Shown in pieces: positions 25,301-38,300 of a stretch of DNA of 64,000 bases (positions are counted from its first letter, which is position 1; each line of letters opens with the position of its first letter). Under the pieces are notes generated by a model. That model was not told the DNA's origin. It ran no database searches and saw only the letters and a program-made list of their open reading frames with translations. The DNA lies in NCBI GenBank assembly GCA_028753945.1, contig JAPNXP010000002.1:1364001-1428000 (forward strand), read 5' to 3'. The position numbers and the translations under genes were made by a program. The stretch comes from Hexactinellida sp. DTS-2022. Its lineage: Eukaryota; Porifera; Hexactinellida.

Positions 25301-27255
25301 CAAGAATATTCTCGCCGAAATAAATATAATCACTTAATCTGTCGTTGTTGTGGAATGTAAAATCTTAACGGTTCTATCATAAACCATCTTTAGTTTAATG
25401 CCATTCATTCATTATATATTGATAATAAATTATATTATTAGTTATTTATTTTAGCAATGTTATCCATGGTTGGTTGAGTTGAGTCAACAAATTCCTTATA
25501 TTATATTATTTAATTTAATCAATTGTATAGTAATACTAAAATTAAATAGAAGCCAGCTGGAATTTATAAGTTAAATCAATATAATTATCGCAAGTTGAAT
25601 CACTAGAGTAGGATTTAACAAGTAAAATCAATATAATTATTACAAGTTGAAACAATAGAATTAGATTTAACACTTTACTGAAATTGAAGTGTCAGTAAAC
25701 AAAGAAATTTCAACCCCCATTTATGGCAGAAATTGACCCATTTATTGAAAAATTTCTTCTCTCATCAGACGCAGAATTTTATGGCGAATCCAATTGTGAA
25801 ATAAAATTTTGGGGTTTAGTAAAACATTTTTTGAGTTATGGACCAGACAAATTTTGAAAGGTGTTAAAGATGTGTCAAAAATTTGTTAATACAAAATCGT
25901 AACCCCAGGTGCAAATTAGACGTCGACTCCGAATCTACATGCCAAGTTTCAGCCCTCTATGTATACAGGTGTGGCCAGGGCACCTGCTACGGAGAAATAA
26001 TAATAATATAAATAAAGGCAGTGATTCTAATACTGGGCCACTATACTATAGTATAGTCGGCACAGTAATAAAGGCAGTGATTCCAATACTGGGCCACTAT
26101 ACTATAGTATAGTCGGCACAGTAAAAATAAAGGCAGTGAGATTAGAACTGGGCCACTATACTATAGTATAGTCGGCACAGTAAAAATAATAAAAATAATA
26201 AAGGCAGTGATTCCAATACTGGGCCACTATACTATAGTATAGTCGGCACAGTAATAAAGGCAGTGATTCCAATACTGGGCCACTATACTATAGTATAGTC
26301 GGCACAGTAAAAAAAATCCAAAATTGCAGCCTGTGCCGACGCATGTTCCTTTGGTGGCACTATATTTTGTTGGTGGTTTATTGATAGTGCCTCCAAAGGA
26401 ACATGCTGTCGGCGCAGGCTGCAATTTTGGATTTTTTTTCCCAAAGTCATCAACGCCCAAGGTGTGAAGAACCATTTTTTAATTGGTCCGTGTCACAAGG
26501 AAGGGTAGATAAATTTGAAGATTGTTTCTATCATAAACCATCTTGAGTTTAATGCCATTCTTTCATTATGTATTGATAATATATTATATTATTAGTTATG
26601 TATTTTAGCAATGTTATCCATGGTTGGTTGAGTTGAGTCAACAAATTCCTTATATTATATTATTTAATTTAACCCATTGTATAGTATTACCAGAATTAAA
26701 TAGAAGCCAGCTGGAATTTATAAGTTAAATCAATATAATTATCGCAAGTTGAATCACTAGAGTAGGATTTAACAAGTTAAATCAATAGAATTATTACAAG
26801 TTGAAACAATAGAATTAGATTTAACACTTTTACAGAAATTGAAGTGTGAGTAAACAAAGAAATTTCAACCCCCATTTATGGCAGAAATTAAACCACTTAT
26901 TGAAAATCTTATTCTCCTATCAGACGCAGAATTTTATGGTGAATCCAAATGTGAAATATAATTTGGGGGTTTAGTAAAACATTTTTTGAGTTATGGACCA
27001 GACAAATTTTGAAAGGTGTTAAAGATGTGTCCAAAATTTGTTAATCAAAAATCGTAACCCCAGGTGCAAATTAGACGGTCCCATCGCACCTACATGCCAA
27101 GTTTCAGCCCATCAACAATTAAGCTCTGGCCAGGGCACCGTCTACGGAGAAAAAACAAGGTGTCAAGAACCATTTGTCTATTGGTCTGAGTCACAAGGAA
27201 CGGTAGATAAATTTTAAGATTGTTTATATCATAAACCATCTTGAGTTTAATGCCA
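22386..27255 (+). repeat. Hairpin-centred units, plus orientation
   Basis: Units with hairpins at 22939-23055, 24583-24699 and 26316-26432. Long nearly identical stretches (for example about 23060-23930 versus 24705-25460) point to recent tandem duplication. The hairpin at 24583 has one palindrome copy just before it. The block ends at Helitron E2. Confidence 0.75.
26012..26310 (+). repeat. Palindrome cluster B (5 copies)
   Basis: Five copies of the 18-bp palindrome element with AAT/AAAAT linkers, directly against the hairpin at 26316. Copies differ in the head (GATTCTAATACT, GATTCCAATACT, GAGATTAGAACT), showing a mixed rather than simply tandem origin. Confidence 0.9.
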
Positions 27256-29020
27256 CGAGCCCTTCGGTCTCGGTCGCTTCGCGACGGATCACTCTCTCAC
27301 AAAAGTCGCTTCGCGACTTTTGTTCGTTCGTCTTAGGCACTACACAATATAATTAACGGCCGCTTCGCGGCCTTTCCCTCCCCAAAAGCAATGATATTAA
27401 TGATGAGTTCACCTGTGCCGTGCCTAAAATTCATTTTTGGTTTTGATTAGTTACTGTAATTTGTTTTGGGAAATTATGTTTGCAAGTTATTCTCATTGCT
27501 CATTAGTTAATAATTATTAGTTAATTAATAGCTCAATAATTCTTAAGGGTAGCTCGTTCAGCTATATTAAAACGTTAGCTTGTTAGCTCAAATAAATTGA
27601 GACATGTATTGGTAAATTATACGCAATTAATTAATTTCAGTAAATTGCAAAGTAATTTACCAACTCTGGATTTAATCTCTGCATAATAATGGTTTAAAGA
27701 TGAGAATAAGACCGCTTCGCGGTCTTATTCTCACCATTAAACTATTATTATGCAGAGGTACATTCAGGGTTGCAAACTATTTGATTTAATAGTAATAAAC
27801 ATTTATACATCCCTCCATAAACTATATATATTTTGTAGGAGCTGGGTTAGTGAATTATTTAATTTAATTGATAGGAATAATTAACATAATAAATCTCATC
27901 GTTAAGCAGAACCAAAATCTTAGATTACTTAATTAACTTAATTCATTTCTAGTAGAAATCCTAGGTTCCATTGATAGTCTTATTATACGTAGAAGCCAAT
28001 ATAGGTGTAGTAAATAAACAATGCATTAGAGACTCTAAGCGCATTCTTGTTAACAAAACAAATCAGATTGATAGTAATATTAAGCATACTTATGTCATTG
28101 ACGTAAGCTAAATACATCACGAATAGAAACAAACTGATGGAAGCCAAACTGGATTAATCAAGTATGCAATTTCGGAAATATTGTAGGTGAAGATTAAATC
28201 ATAAACCTCAATATATGCAATGATGCAGCAATTGGAGGTTACATTTTTGTTATTGCCTGGCTCAGAGTAAAAGCGAAAATTATAAAAATTTCTAGAGACA
28301 TGCAATACATTCTGTTTTATAATGTGACAAAATTATTTGTCGATTGAAACAAAAGTGTAAGAGCTGTATCCAAATTAGTTCCTACGTGACGTCACATTCC
28401 CATAAATTGGTATACGTGTGTCTCATTGCGAAAATTGTGGGCGAATCGAATAAAAACTGAATGAATTATTCTCAAATATGTGCGTTTATGACGTCATAAT
28501 CCCGTTATTTCGCTTAGAAAACCAATAGATCGTTGTCAGCGTGTAAAATTACCCCTGCATGCCAATTTTCAGCTTTCTAGGACTCGTAGTCTTTCCTATT
28601 AATTCTGGACACACAAACACACACTTGCACTTTGCTATACCTGTGTTGGTACGATACACTATTTATGGTTGATTAGTGCAGGGACTAATTAATTAACTGT
28701 GTCACAATCAGAAGTAAAATGGGAATTCGTGAACTGCTATCAGGTGTAGAAATTTAGTGTACGTCTAATGATTTGAATTTTCTACAGATCGGAGCAAAAT
28801 TGGGAAGCTAGTACAAAATATCTGTTTTTCGCAACTGTGACGTCATAATCCCGTTATTTTGTTTCAAAAACCAATAGATCGTTGTCGCAGTACAAAATTA
28901 CCCCTGTATACAAATTTTCAGCTTACTGGGACTCGTAGTCTTTCCAATTAATTACGGACAAACATCCAAACAAACACACACACACACACACAAACAACAA
29001 TTCCGCTTTTAATATATAGA
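27256..29020 (-). mobile_element. Non-autonomous Helitron E2 (1765 bp)
   Basis: The minus-strand 5' end is TCTATATATTAAAAGCGG and the 3' end GACCGAAGGGCTCG, inserted between A and T with no duplication. The flanks GCCA / TTCATT match the unbroken GCCATTCATTCATT of neighbouring repeat units. The 3' end carries three stacked hairpins with GCGAAGC loops, the outer one 11-12 bases from the end. A further palindrome at 27675-27763 contains GACCGCTTCGCGGTC. A CA microsatellite lies near the 5' end. No reading frame for a transposase is seen. Confidence 0.85.
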
Positions 29021-31017
29021 TTCATTAATTGTGTATTGATAATAAATTATATTATTAGTTATATATTTTAGCAATGTTATCCACTGTAGTGAGTTGAGTC
29101 AACAAATTCCTTATATTATTTAATTTTATTAATCCATTAAATAATAATACTACAATTATATAGAAGCCAGCTGGAATTTATAAGTTAAATCAATATAATT
29201 ATCGCGAGTTGAATCAATAGAGTAAGATTTAACAAGTTAAATCTATATAATTATTACAAGTTGAAACAATAGAATTAGATTTAACAGTTTTACTGAATCT
29301 CAAGTGTGAGGAAACACAGGAGATTGGCACCCCAATTATGGCACAAAGCTATGCTAAATTGAACATTCGTGAATTGCCAAAAGGTGTAGAAATTAATTCT
29401 ATATCCATATGTAAATTTTATCAAGCTCAATATTAACTATTTCATGTTATGAGCCATAATTAGTTTAAATAGGTGTTAAAATTATTTGATCAAAAATCGT
29501 AACCCCAGGTGCAAATTAGACGGTCACTCCGCACCTGCATGCCAAGTTTCTGAACTCAATGTATACAGGTGTGGCCAGGGCACCTGCTACGGAGAAATAA
29601 TAAAAATAATAACAAAATTGCAGCTGTGCCGACGCATGTTCCTTTGGTGGCACTATATTTTGGTGGTGGTTTATTGATAGTGCCTCCAAAGGAACATGCT
29701 GTCGGCACAGGCTGCAATTTTGGATTTTTTTTCGCCAAGTCATCATCACTATAAAGGTGTTAAATTATTTCAGAAAGGTGTTTCAGTAGGCAACGACTCT
29801 TAGAGTGGTGGAAGTTTCCATTTAGCTCACTTCATTTGAGAGATATTCAAGTTTCAGTAGAATATAATATTTTGCTGAGTCAGCATTTTTTAGGTGCGTG
29901 TTGGGTATTCACCCAACTCCAACCAGCCCTTGCGGATTATTTAATTCACAAAATTGTAAAAATACATTTTTTTGACGATGTCATCATCACCTCAAGGTGT
30001 CAAGACCCACTTGTATAGGTCGTACGTGCCATAAGGACCAATTGATAAATTTAAAGTTTGTTTCTATCTTGTATCATCTCTGAGATTAATGAAATTTAGC
30101 TAATTAGTATAAATATTTAATTAATTAATTAATAATTTAACACCATAATTATGTACAGCAAAATAAATTAAGTTCAATTATTTGCACTTATTATTAATTT
30201 AAATCGAATTTCACTATCATATTTGAATTCAGCGCACTCGATAACCCCAATAATCCAATTAGAAACTTCTATAAGTTAAATACAAAAGGAATTAATTATA
30301 ATTAATTACGTCAGTACATTATTTGTGCCAGAATATTCTCGCAAAAATAAATATAATCACTTAATCTGTCGTTGTTGTGGAATGTAAAATCTTAACGGTT
30401 CTATCATAAACCATCTTTAGTTTAATGCCATTCATTCATTACTTATTGATAATAAATTAAATTATTAGTTATTTATTTTAGCAATGTTATCCACGGTGAG
30501 TTGAGTAAAGTCAACAAATTCCTTATATAAATTAATTTAATTTAATCCATTGTATAGTAATGCTACAATTAAATAGAAGCCAACTCGATTTCACAAGTGG
30601 AATCAATATGATTATCGCAAGTTTAAACAATTGTGTAAGATTTAACAAGTTTAATCAATCTATTTATTACAAGTTGAAACAATGGAATTAGATTTAACAG
30701 TTTTACTGAAACTGAAGTGTGAGTAAACAAAGAAATTTAAACCCCGATTTGTGGCATAAATTAACGTAAAGTTATTTATTTTTTATTTTCGAAAAGGTGT
30801 AGAATTAAATTAGCTATCCAATATGAATATTTTATCAAATTCACAAGGTATGATTTCATGTAATAGCCATAATTAGTTTAAATAGGTGTTGAAATCATTT
30901 GATAAAAAATCGTAACCCCAGGTGCAAATTAGACGGTCACTCCGCAACTACATGCCAAGTTTCAGCCCTCTATGTATACAGGTGTGGCCAGGGCACCTGC
31001 TACGGAGAAAAATAAAA

Positions 31018-31262
31018 TAAAGGCAGTGATTCCAATACTGGGCCACTATACTATAGTATAGTCGGCACAGTAATAAAGGCAGTGATTCCAATACTGGGCC
31101 ACTATACTATAGTATAGTCGGCACAGTAATAATAATAAAGGCAGTGATTCCAATACTGGGCCACTATACTATAGTATAGTCGGCACAGTAAAAATAATAA
31201 TAATAAAGGCAGTGATTCCAATGCTGGGCCACTATACTATAGTATAGTCGGCACAGTAAAAA
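31018..31262 (+). repeat. Palindrome cluster C (4 copies)
   Basis: Four copies of the 18-bp palindrome element with AAT linkers, placed just before the hairpin at 31276. Confidence 0.9.
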
Positions 31263-33899
31263 ATAATAATAAAAAATCCAAAATTGCATCCTGTGCCGAC
31301 GCATGTTCCTTGGGTGGCACTATATTTTGTTGGTGGTTTATTGATAGTGCCTCCAATGGAACATGCTGTCGGCACAGGATGCAATTTTGGATTTTTTTCG
31401 CCATGTCATCATCACTATGAAGGTGTTAAATTATTTCAAAAAGGTGTTACAGAAGGCATCGACCCTTAGAGTGGTGGAAGTTTCCATTTAGTTCATATAA
31501 TTTTAGAGATATTCAAGTTTGAGTAGAATATAATAGCTGATGACTCAGCATTTTTTATGTGTGTGTTGGGTCATCACCCAACATCAACTAACCCATTTTA
31601 AATATCGAATTAAAAAAATTGTAAAAGTACATTTTTTTGACGATGTCATAATCACCTCAAGGTGTCAAGACCCACTTGTATAGGTGGTACCTGGCATAAG
31701 GACCAATTGATAAATTGAAAGTTTGTTTCTATCTTGTATCATCTCTGAGATTAATGAAATTTAGCTAATTAGTATAAATATTTAATTAATTTATTAATTA
31801 TTTAACACCATTATTATATACAGCAAAATAAATTAAGTTCAATTATTTGCAATTATTATTAATTTAAATTGAATTTCACTATAATATTTGAATTCCACGC
31901 ACTCGATAACCCCAATAATCTATTTTGAACCATCTCTATACGGTAAACACAGAGCGAATTAATTAGAATTAAATATGTCAGTACATTAATTGTGCAAGAA
32001 TATTCTCGCCGAAATAAATATAATCACTTAATCTGTCGTTGTTGTGGAATGTAAAATCTTAACGGTTCTATCATAAACCATCTTTAGTTTAATGCCATTC
32101 ATTCATTATGTATTGATAATAAATTATATTATTAGTTATTTATTTTAGCAATGTTATCCATGGTTGGTTGAGTTGAGTCAACAAATTCCTTATATTATAT
32201 TATTTAATTTAATCAATTGTATAGTAATACTAAAATTAAATAGAAGCCAGCTGGAATTTATAAGTTAAATCAATTTAATTATCGCAAGTTGAATCAATAG
32301 AGTAAGATTTAACAAGTTAAATCAATATAATTATTACAAGTTGAAACAATGGAATTTGATTTAACAGTTATACTGAAACTGAAGTGTGAGTAAACAAAGA
32401 AATTTCAACCCCCATTTATGGCAGAAATAGAACTCTTTATTGAAAGTTTTCTTCTCCCATCAGACGCAGAATTTTATGGCGAATCCAAATGTGAAATAAA
32501 ATTTTGGGGTTTAGTAAAACATTTTTTGAGTTATGGACCAGACAAATTTTGAAAGGTGTTAAAGATGTGTCAAAAATTTGTTAATACAAAATCGTAACCC
32601 CAGGTGCAAATTAGACGTCGACTCCGAATCTACATGCCAAGTTTCAGCCCTCTATGTATACAGGTGTGGCCAGGGCACCTGCTACGGAGAAATAATAAAA
32701 AATCCAAAATTGCAGCCTGTGCCGACGCATGTTCATTTGGTGGCACTATATTTTGGTGGTGGTCTATTGATAGTGCCTCCAATGGAACATGCTGTCGGCA
32801 CAGGCTGCAATTTTGGATTTTTTTTTCACCAAGTCATCATCACTATAAAGGTGTTAAATTATTTCAGAAAGGTGTTTCAGAAGGCTACGACCCTTAGTGA
32901 GTTGGAAGTTTCGTTTTAGCTCACTTCATTTCAAAGATATTCAAGTTTCAGTAGAATATAATAAGTGATGAATCAGCATTTTTTATGTGAGTGTTGGGTC
33001 ATCACCCAACATCAACTAACCCATTATAAATATCGAATTAACAAAATTGTAAAAACACATTTTTTTAACGATGTCTTCATCACCTCAAGGTGTCAATACC
33101 CACTTGTATAGGTGGCACGTACCATAAGGACCAATTGATAAATTGGAAGTTTGTTTCTATCTTATTTGAATTCTGAGATTTATGATATTTAATTAATTAG
33201 TATAAATAATTATTAATATTATTTATAATATAACACCAATTTCAATGTCAACTTACAATTATTAAGTTAATTATTTTGTCATAAATAATTAATTAATTAA
33301 TTTCGTAATCAAATTTCAATTCCGCACACTCGATAACCCCTAATACACAAATTGGAAGCATCTATATAAGTCATATACTGACTGAATTAATTATAATTAA
33401 TTACGTCAGTCTATTAACAGTGCAAGAATATTCTCGCAGAAATAAATATAATCACTTAATCTGTCGTTGTTGTGGAATGTAAAATCTTAGGTTTAATTAG
33501 AAAATAGAAGCCTACTCGATCTCACAAGTTGAATCAATATAATTATTACAAGTTGAAACAATAGAATTCGATTTAACACTTCAATTGAACTGAAGTGTTA
33601 GTAAACAAAGGAAACTTGCAACTCAATTGTGGCACAAACGAAGCGCAATTTGAAAATTCGTGCACTGTGAAAAGGTGTAAAATTTAATTCTCTATCGAAT
33701 GCATATAAATTGAATATTCTCGCACAATTTATTGTTCTTTTTCTAATATTAAACAGGTGCAAAAATGTGTCCAAAAAAATGTAATAAAAAATCGTGACCC
33801 CAGGTGCACATCTGTAACTCATGAGACACATATCCTGAAAATTTCAGTTCTTAGTTACTAAAACTCTGTTCTGTGGAGGATCTACGGACCAATAATAAC

Positions 33900-34143
33900 C
33901 AAAGCACTAAGACCAATACTGGGCCACTATACTATAGTATAGTCGGCACAGTAATAATATAAATAAAGGCAGTGATTCTAATACTGGGCCACTATACTAT
34001 AGTATAGTCGGCACAGTAAAAATAATAATAATAAAGGCAGTGATTCCAATACTGGGCCACTGTACTATAGTATAGTCGGCACAGTAATAAAGGCAGTGAG
34101 ATTAGAACTGGGCCACTATACTATAGTATAGTCGGCACAGTAA
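33900..34143 (+). repeat. Palindrome cluster D (4 copies)
   Basis: Four copies just before the hairpin at 34146. The third has CTGTACTATAG, one base off the palindrome. The first has the CAAAGCACTAAGACC head seen at 14490 and 15508. Confidence 0.9.
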
Positions 34144-34494
34144 AAATCCAAAATTGCAGCCTGTGCCGACGCATGCTCCTTTGGTGGCACTATATTTTGG
34201 TGGTGGCCTATTGATAGTGCCTCCAATGGAACATGCTGTCGCACAGCTGCAATTTTGGATTTTTTCGCCATGCCATGAACACCTCATGGTGTTGAGACTC
34301 ATTTAACAAGTTGTTACGGGACAAAGGAACGATTGTTGAATTTGAAGTGTATTTCTTTCTAGAACCATCTTGAGTATAATGCCATTTTTTCATTATGTAT
34401 TGATAATAAATTATATTATTAGTTAATTATTTTATCAATGTTATCCACGGTGAGTTGAGTTAAGTCAACAAATTCCCAATTTTATTTAATTTGC

Positions 34495-34783
34495 TTTAAT
34501 TCATTGAATATTAATATACTGTTATAAATTGGAAATCAGCATACTTGTTTACTTAGAATGACAAAAGGGATTAAGTTTATATTCCTATTATTAATGCGTT
34601 ATAAATCCAACCTTACACTCTAATACATTTCGGGCACCAAGCACACACATAGACAAATATTTATACAAATAGATATTCCATCTCATTAATCCATTGTTTG
34701 AATATCAGAAATCGTTCTGAAATTGAATAACTGTTGAGTGAAATTGAATTTTCATATAGGAGAAAACTTTAATACAACTATTC
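34495..34783. repeat. Decayed Helitron-like end, second copy
   Basis: A close copy of 13430-13895, including TTACTTAGAATGACAAAAGGG and TTTCATATAGGAGAAAAC. It marks the right limit of the plus-oriented units. Confidence 0.6.
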
Positions 34784-35370
34784 GTGACCTTCGTTATATA
34801 AGGCCATACTACTGAGTAGATTTTGCTGGACCATGAATTACTTAAAGTCCATTGATTATTAGCTGACATATCTTTATCTCAATAGCTAGTAATGAGAGAC
34901 CTGAGAAATGCATTATAATTATATAGGAAGTTAGGAACATGATATCAAGGCATACCTAACACCCTTTAGAATTGTGATATATCACCATTTGATTGAGTAA
35001 TCGCTATTTTTAGTGCGAATTATCGTGTTTTTATAGCATGTTTTAACATAGTTAAACGCGATATAAATGTTCAAAATTGGAACATGAGGATGTCCATAAC
35101 TAGTTGAATGAAATATATCGAATTATAAATGGAATGTTGACACATTCCTCGTTGCCAGGGAAATGCATATTTCTTAAAATGAGCCATAACTTAAAAACTA
35201 TCTATTTAATGTTAACTATGCTAGTACTGATCTATCCGCAATAGGTAACTTCCTATTCATTGATAATACATTTTCTAGGCCTAACTTCAATATTTTTTGA
35301 GATAATGAGATTATTAGCACTTAATTCTTTATATGGTAATAATCTCATTATCTCAAAAATAATTGACGAC
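34784..35370. other. Spacer at the orientation switch of the repeat array
   Basis: About 500 bp that I do not find elsewhere in the window. It ends in a perfect-looking stem-loop at about 35292-35361 (arms with GAGATAATGAGATTATTA, ~20-base loop). Units read plus on its left and minus on its right. No coding signal is seen. Confidence 0.6.
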
Positions 35371-38300
35371 AGATTAAGTGATTATATTTATTTCGGCGAG
35401 AATATTCTTGCACAATTAATGTACTGACGTAATTTATTATAATTAATTCCTTTTGTATTTAACTTATAGAAGTTTCCAATTATTGGATTATTGGGGTTAT
35501 CGAGTGCGCTGAATTCAAATATGATAGTGAAATTCGATTTAAATTAATAATAAGTGCAAATAATTGAACTTTATTTATTTTGCTGTACATAATAATGGTG
35601 TTAAATTATAAATTTATTAATTAAATATTTATACTAATTAGCTAAATTTCATTAATCTCAGAGATGATACAAGATAGAAACAAACTTTCAATTTATCAAT
35701 TGGTCCTTATGCCACGTACCACCTATACAAGTGGGTCTTGACACCTTGAGGTGATGATGACATCGTCAAAAAAATGTATTTTTACAATTTTGTGAATTAA
35801 AAAATTCGCATGGGTTGGTTGGAGTTGGGTGAATAGCCAACACGCACTTTAAAAATGCTGAATCATCACAGATTATATTCTACTGAAACTTGAATATCTC
35901 TCGAATGAAGTGAGCTAAATGGAAACTTCCAACCACTCTAAGGGTCGATGCCTACTGAAACACCTTACTGAAATAATTTAACACCTTCATAGTGATGATG
36001 ACTAGGCGAAAAAAAATCCAAAATTGCAGCTTGTGCCGACAGCATGTTCCTTTGGAGGCACTATCAATAAACCACCACCAAAATATAGTGCCACCAAAGG
36101 AACATGCGTCGGCACAGCTGCAATTTTGGAATTATTACTGTGCCGACTATACTATAGTATAGTGGCCCAGTATTGGAATCACTGCCTTTATTATTTTTAT
36201 TATTTTTTTTTTCTCCGTAGACGATGCCCAGGCCAGAGCTTAATTGTTGATGGGCTGAAACTTGGCATGTAGGTGCGATGGGACCGTCTAATTTGCACCT
36301 GGGGTTACGATTTTTCGTTAACAAATTTTTGATACATCTTTAACACCTTTAAAAATTTGTCTGGTCCATAACTCAAAATATGTTTTACTAAACCCCCAAA
36401 TTTTATTTCATATTTGGATTCGCCATAAAATTCTGCGTCTGATGGGAGAATAAATTTTCCAATAAAGGGGTCAATTTCTGCCATAAATGGGGGTTGAAAT
36501 TTCTTTGTTTACTCACACTTCAATTTCAGTAAAGTGTTAAATCTAATTCTATTGTTTCAACTTGTAATAATTATATTGATTTAACTTTTTAAATCCTACT
36601 CTAGTGATTCAACTTGCGATAATTATATTGATTTAACTTATAAATTCCAGCTGGCTTCTATTTAATTCTAGCATTACTATACAATGGATTAAATAAAATA
36701 TCATAATATAAGGAATTTGTTGACTTTACTCAACTCACCGTGGATAACATTGCTAAAATAAATAACTAATAATTTAATTTATTATCAATAAGTAATGAAT
36801 GGCATTAAACTAAAGATGGTTTATGATAGAACCGTTAACATTTTACATTCCACAACAACGACAGATAAAGTGATTATATTTATTTCGCGAGAAGATTCTT
36901 GCACAATTAATGTACTGACGTAATTTATTATAATTAATTCCTTTTGTATTTAACTTATAGACGGTTCCAATTGGATTATTGGGATTATCGAGTGCGCTGA
37001 ATTCAAATATGATAGTGAAATTCGATTTAAATTAATAATAAGTGCAAATAATTGAACTTTATTTATTTTGCTGTACATAATAATGATGTTAAATTATTAA
37101 TTTATTAATTAAATATTTATACTAATTAGCTAAATTTCATTAATCTCAGAGATGATACAAGATAGAAACAAACTTTCAATTTATCAATTGGTCCTTATGC
37201 CACGTACCACCTATACAAGTGAGTCTTGACACCTTGAGGTGATGATGACATTGTCAAAAAAATGTATTTTTACAATTTTGTGAATTCGATATATAAAATG
37301 GGTTATTTGAAGTTGGGTGAAGACCCAACACTCACATAAAAAATGCTGAGTCATCAGCTATTATATTCTATTCAAACTTGAATATCTCTAAAATGAAGTG
37401 AACTAAATGGAAACTTCCGCCACTCTAAGGGTCGATGCCTTCTGTAACACCTTTTGATATATTTTAACACCTTCATAGTGATGATGACATGGCGAAAAAA
37501 AATCCAAAATTGCAGCTGTGCTGACAGCATGTCCCATTGGAGGCACTATCAATAAACCACCACCATAATATAGTGCCAACAAAGGAACATGCGTCGGCAC
37601 AGCTGCAATTTTGGATTTTTTTTTTTATAGTTATTATTTTTTCTATTTTTCTCCGTAGACGGTGCCCTGGCAACACCTTTATACATAGAGAGCTGAAACT
37701 TGGCATGTAGGTGCGATGGGACCGTCTAATTTGCACCTGGGGTTACGATTTTTGATTAACAAATTTTTGACACATCTTTAACACCTTTCAAAATTTGTCT
37801 GGTCCATAACTCAAAATATGTTTTACTAAACCCACAAATTTTATTTCACATTTGGATTCACCATAAAATTCTGCGTCTGATGGGAGAAGAAAACTTTCAA
37901 TAAAGAGTTTTATTTCTGCCATAAATTGGGGTTGAAATTTCTTTGTTTACTCACACTTCAGTTTCAGTATAACTGTTAAATCTAATTCCATTGTTTCAAC
38001 TTGTAATAATTATATTGATTTAACTTGTTAAATCTTACTCTATTGATTCAACTTGCGATAATTAAATTGATTTAACTTATAAATTGCAGCTGGCTTCTAT
38101 TTAATTTACCATACAATGGATTAAATAAAATAATATAATATAAGGAATTTGTTGACTTAATTCAACTCAACCGTGGATAACAATGCTAATATAAATAACT
38201 AATAATATAATTTATTATCAATACATAATGAATGAATGGCATTAAACTCAAGATGGTTTAAGATAGAAACAAACTTCAAATTTATCTACCGTTCCTTGTG

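Larger units (their letters stand above)
29021..34494 (+). repeat. Hairpin-centred units, plus orientation
   Basis: Units with hairpins at 29613-29725, 31276-31392, 32702-32818 and 34146-34260. TTATCC landmarks lie at about 29077, 30486, 32155 and 34441. The 29613 hairpin has lost the first ATCC. No host gene is seen. Confidence 0.75.

Noticed and set aside
17694-34143. CRISPR-like arrays of spaced palindromic repeats
   Set aside because: Linkers are AAT/A-rich and not unique spacers, unit spacing varies, and the surroundings are animal genes and transposons.
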